Both the position numbers and the translations under genes were made by a program. Shown in pieces: positions 60,929 through 64,000 of a stretch of DNA of 64,000 nt. Each line of letters opens with the position of its first letter. The stretch's first letter is position 1. The notes beneath the pieces are model-generated. The model was not told the origin of the DNA. It searched no databases and saw only the letters and a list, made by a program, of their open reading frames with translations. Source of the DNA: Paenibacillus thermotolerans (lineage in GTDB: Bacteria > Bacillota > Bacilli > Paenibacillales > YIM-B00363); assembly GCF_028745515.1 (NCBI RefSeq), contig NZ_JAQZSG010000019.1, positions 38,269-102,268 of the forward strand, read 5' to 3'.

Positions 60929-62353
60929 TTAAACCAAATGAATGTAAGGCAATTGGTTCGTGCTTTCAACGATCAACGGCTCGGATACGAATCCGTCGGA
61001 CGATTTCGTCACCTGCAAATATTGGTAGTTTCCGTCCACCCAAGTTTTTATGGCGCCTTGGCTCGATCTTTCCAAATAGGACGCAATTTCCGGATCCATC
61101 TCGGCAAAGTTGCACAATACGAGCATCGTAAGGCCATACGCCTTCGCCCGCGCCACTTCCTCCGCAAAAAAACGGCTGACGAACTTGGAGCCGCGCTGGG
61201 AAAATATCGTATTCAAATCGTAATAAATAAACCACTTCTCGCCTTTCAGCAAACTTTCCTGCATGATCGGACCCAGCTTTTCGCGCAAAGCTTTCCGGTA
61301 ATCGTCGTTATCCAAATCGCTCACATCGATGATCGCATGCTCGAACTCCTGAGGGTAAGGTCTCTTATAGTGCTCTATAATAAAAAATTCATGATTCCGA
61401 AGATGCTCGTCCACCGGGACGCCGAACAGCGACAAGTTCAGGATCGTGTCTCGAACGGTGCTTAGGCTGGAGTTGAGCGATATCACCCTTTTGCCGGAAT
61501 AAATTTGTTGGGCGAAAATGCTCGCAATTAAATATTTGTGATTCGCCTTGCTGTTCGTATCCACCAGGAAGGACACCCCATCCGGAATTCCTCCCTGCAA
61601 AATGCGATCCAATCTAGCAATGCCGGTCGACGTTCGATTCCCCGCAGGCACCGCCTTGTCTTCAACCATGGACAAAGCCGGAATGAGATGGATTCCATGG
61701 TCCAGAAATTTATACAGGTGCTCTCCTTCGACAATTCGCGTTCCTCTCATCTTCAGCACCTCGAGCGCTCTGACCCGGTATTTTTGCATGTGCTCCTTTA
61801 AGGACAACCGGATCACGCCGTCGGCGACATAATTTTCAAACGGAATGTCCCCCGAATCGCCGCCGCCCCTCTCCTGCAGCAGCAAAGCGGTTTGCGCATA
61901 TTTTCGCATGATGTTCCGCACGGTATAGAAGCTTTTCCTGAGCTGGTCGCCGGTCGGCGCAACGAGTCTGAATAAGCTGATGCTGTCGATCACCAGCCGC
62001 TTGCTGCCGATTTGGCCGATCAGCTGCTCGATCAGCCCGTTCGGCTCGGTCATCTGGCGAAGAAACGTTTCCGGCGACAGACAGACGATCCGAAGCAAAT
62101 TTTGCCTCTCCAATGCGCGCAAATCCCAACCGAAAGCCGTCTGCATATCGGCATATATTTGATCCGGGAGCTCCTCGAACGTAATGTAGATTCCCGGTTC
62201 GTTGGCGTGCGTTGCGCCATGGACCAAAAACTGGACGCCGATCGTCGTTTTGCCGGTGCCGGGCGCCCCTTCCAGGATGACGGTGTTGCCGGAAGGTATG
62301 CCTCCATGCAATATGTCGTCCAGACCCGAAATGCCGGTCTTTGTGTAATCCAT
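60929..62353 (-). CDS. KaiC-like double ATPase with degenerate second domain
   Basis: The protein has 474 residues. Domain 1 (about 1-240) is a RecA/KaiC fold with Walker A GAPGTGKT at 29-36, ITFEELPDQIYADMQ (KaiC-like second motif) and Walker B KRLVIDSISLFRL. Domain 2 (about 245-474) repeats the fold, starting TGIARLDRILQGGIPDGVSFLVDTNSKANHKY, where the P-loop residues are gone. The frame is open to 62422, but AAGGAGG before the tandem ATGs at 62356/62353 fixes the start. It is first gene of a three-gene signalling cassette. Confidence 0.85.
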   Translation of the reverse strand: MDYTKTGISGLDDILHGGIPSGNTVILEGAPGTGKTTIGVQFLVHGATHANEPGIYITFEELPDQIYADMQTAFGWDLRALERQNLLRIVCLSPETFLRQMTEPNGLIEQLIGQIGSKRLVIDSISLFRLVAPTGDQLRKSFYTVRNIMRKYAQTALLLQERGGGDSGDIPFENYVADGVIRLSLKEHMQKYRVRALEVLKMRGTRIVEGEHLYKFLDHGIHLIPALSMVEDKAVPAGNRTSTGIARLDRILQGGIPDGVSFLVDTNSKANHKYLIASIFAQQIYSGKRVISLNSSLSTVRDTILNLSLFGVPVDEHLRNHEFFIIEHYKRPYPQEFEHAIIDVSDLDNDDYRKALREKLGPIMQESLLKGEKWFIYYDLNTIFSQRGSKFVSRFFAEEVARAKAYGLTMLVLCNFAEMDPEIASYLERSSQGAIKTWVDGNYQYLQVTKSSDGFVSEPLIVESTNQLPYIHLV

Positions 62354-62439
62354 CATCTGCCTCCTTATTATGTATGGAATGGATATAACATTAAGTATTA
62401 AGGAAAAATTAGGGGTTGGCAACCGTTTTCAAGAAAAAA

Positions 62440-62478
62440 GCACGCACCGATTGTCCGTTGCCCGACATCGGAGCGTGC
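62440..62478 (-). terminator. Terminator of the MFS gene
   Basis: GCACGCTCCGATGTC and GACAATCGGTGCGTGC form an imperfect stem followed by TTTTTTC on the minus strand, 7 bp past the stop at 62485. The hairpin resembles that at 57594. Confidence 0.7.
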
Positions 62479-62484
62479 CGTGTT

Positions 62485-63669
62485 TTACGCGGGAGAGTTC
62501 GCCTCCCGAGTTACCGCCGCGTGAATTCGTTTGGCCGCCGCGGCAAGCAGCACCATCAATACGGAGCAGACGGCTAGAAACGCCAGCATGATGGCCGGCG
62601 AGCCGTCCTCAATCAAAAAGCCGGCCACCGAAGGCATGACCGATCCGCCGAGCCCGCCGGCCGCGATGCACAGACTGGACGTTCGCTCCGTTCGGCCGGG
62701 AAGCAATTCATTCGCGTAAATGAGCGCGATTGCGAAAATTCCGGCCAGCACGAGGCCGAGCAGCAGCACTACCGCATACGCCCCCCAAGCCGGAACCCCC
62801 GCCGCGAGCAATCCGAACGAAACGGCGCCGATGCCGCTCGTCGCGTACAAGAAGGGAAGATAGCGAACCTTCGCCCCGGCAATGCTCATTAAGACGCGGC
62901 CGAGCACCATCGTTCCCCAAAAGCCCGTGACCGTGAGCGCCGCGGAGGCGCTGTCCCACCGGTAAGACTCTGTAAACACGGAAGGAAAAAAGCTAATGAC
63001 GCAAACTTCCACGCCGACATAGACGAAAAACAGCAATGCCATGACGGCCAGCACGCCCCGCTCCGATCCCGTGTATTTCGCCGGCGGCGCTTCCTCACCG
63101 GACGGCCGCCGTTCCAGCAGGCCGTTGAATTCCCGGAACGACAGCAAGCCCCAGACGAGCGCCAATACGAGCGCCGCCGCCGCCATGAGAAAGAAGGAAG
63201 CGGTCCATATTTGCTTCGCGATAAAGAACGATACCGCGAACGGCATCGCGAACGACCCGACGCCGAAAAACACTTCGATTTTGCTCATGGCCGACGCTTT
63301 TTTGTCCCCTGCGGCATCCAGAAGCATCGTCCCTGCGGTCGATTCCAGCAGGCCGAAGCCGAGTCCCGCAACCGGCGCCAGCGCAAAGAGCGCAATCCAC
63401 GGCGGGAGCAGCCCGATTACGGCCTCGGCAGCGCATATGGCCGCCGCGGCCGCGGTCAGCGTTCTTCTTCTTCCGAACCTGCGGTTCCACCAAGGCATCG
63501 TCAGCACGCCCGTCAGGAAGCCGAGAAATTGCAGCGTCACAAGCGCTCCGCCTTCCGAATAGCCTCTGCCGTAATGCCCCAGCAAATTGATCAGCAACGC
63601 GCCAAGCAGCACGTTCAAGCAGCCGTTCAACAAGTATGTCCAGCCCGTGACGTTCAACAAGCGATTCAT
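62485..63669 (-). CDS. MFS transporter
   Basis: A transporter of 394 residues with 12 membrane segments, GYSEGGALVTLQFLGFLTGVLTMPWWNRRFGRRRTL containing the loop motif after helix 2. It resembles sugar- or drug-type MFS of Bacillota with SSTAGTMLLDAAGDKKAS in the central loop region. GGAG six bases before the ATG at 63669 (an alternative ATG is at 63681) fixes the start. There is no adjacent regulator, so the substrate cannot be guessed. Confidence 0.85.
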   Translation of the reverse strand: MNRLLNVTGWTYLLNGCLNVLLGALLINLLGHYGRGYSEGGALVTLQFLGFLTGVLTMPWWNRRFGRRRTLTAAAAAICAAEAVIGLLPPWIALFALAPVAGLGFGLLESTAGTMLLDAAGDKKASAMSKIEVFFGVGSFAMPFAVSFFIAKQIWTASFFLMAAAALVLALVWGLLSFREFNGLLERRPSGEEAPPAKYTGSERGVLAVMALLFFVYVGVEVCVISFFPSVFTESYRWDSASAALTVTGFWGTMVLGRVLMSIAGAKVRYLPFLYATSGIGAVSFGLLAAGVPAWGAYAVVLLLGLVLAGIFAIALIYANELLPGRTERTSSLCIAAGGLGGSVMPSVAGFLIEDGSPAIMLAFLAVCSVLMVLLAAAAKRIHAAVTREANSPA

Positions 63670-63831
63670 CGGATGCTCCATCTCCCATGGTTTATCTCGT
63701 TTATTTCTAATATCACAAATAGTCGGCGATATTGACGTTTAAGTCAATACAGGAAACGCAAAGAAAACCGCCTGACGCGTCTCCCGCACCTTCACCCGTT
63801 CCACTCTGGATACGTTTCCCCATGTCGGCTC

Positions 63832-63970
63832 GCTCTAACGGACAGGCATGCAGTTATTCGGCGATTTGAATGACGATTGAAGATGTAACGGACGTCACTG
63901 CAGTTATTGCCTCGAAAATGCAAGAATCAGAGCTAAAAATCGGGGATTAGCGTCTGTGGTGTCCGTCCCT
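63832..63970 (+). repeat. TAACGGAC interspersed repeat, copy E (shortened)
   Basis: Starts GCTCTAACGGACAGGCATGCAG and matches the other copies through the first GTGTCCGT, then stops, so the second GTCCGTTAGC block is missing. A CTCCCGCAC...CCGTTCCACT segment at about 63780-63810 resembles the 5' module of copy A. The 63690-64000 region contains no gene. Confidence 0.8.
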
Positions 63971-64000
63971 CGTATTTAAGGGGAATGCTCTCGAATACTC

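Overview
The window reads as chromosomal DNA of a spore-forming, moderately GC-rich Bacillota of the Paenibacillaceae (Paenibacillus or Cohnella type). Direct pointers are a gerA-type germinant receptor operon, a sporulenol/squalene-hopene cyclase, a Spo0E-like phosphatase, a LysM-GH18 spore-wall type hydrolase, the ctaCDEFG cytochrome oxidase operon, many carbohydrate regulators and binding proteins, and AGGAGG-type ribosome binding sites almost everywhere. No rRNA, tRNA, CRISPR array, phage or transposase gene was seen.

Layout. 1-2.7 kb: end of an L-rhamnose operon (rhaA, fused rhamnulose-1-phosphate aldolase/dehydrogenase) with an operator and a cre-like site. 2.8-5 kb: small genes (membrane protein, GIY-YIG-like, DUF6530, SRPBCC). 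5.2-11.8 kb: sugar import locus (Gfo/Idh oxidoreductase, lipoprotein binding protein, two permeases, LacI regulator) with matching palindromic operators. 12-17 kb: DUF421 protein, then dehydrogenase plus two tandem DUF1861 proteins divergent from a second LacI regulator. 17.3-19.1 kb: a single protein joining an ECF sigma factor to a solute-binding-protein domain. 19.5-25 kb: ArsR/MFS pair; copper genes ycnI/ycnJ next to a two-component system. 25-32 kb: sulfatase/AraC pair, LysM-GH18, cyclase, SGNH hydrolase, CobW remnant. 32.6-37 kb: YtrA-like ABC operon with its palindromic promoter. 37-41 kb: gerA-type operon with a fourth, 47-residue gene. 41-46 kb: ctaCDEFG. 46-58 kb: ABC-F protein, CvfC-like, DUF559-like, a 52-bp tandem array, aldolase, MBL, MFS, VOC, LapA, CMD, lipoprotein, ArsR-like and HD-GYP/Spo0E. 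58.6-62.4 kb: a three-gene cassette of KaiC-like ATPase, small winged helix and LuxR regulator. 62.5 kb to the end: MFS and a repeat.

The most unusual items are: (i) the ECF sigma/solute-binding fusion, which looks like a one-protein cytoplasmic ligand-to-transcription switch; (ii) five copies, all in one orientation, of a roughly 200-bp intergenic repeat bounded by TAACGGAC/GTCCGTTA, one of which supplies the stop codon of the fusion gene; (iii) the KaiC/wHTH/LuxR cassette with a second KaiC domain that lacks its P-loop; (iv) the tiny extra gene translationally coupled to the germination receptor; (v) the 52-bp tandem array. Family calls come from motifs read by eye. Novelty could not be checked against any database.
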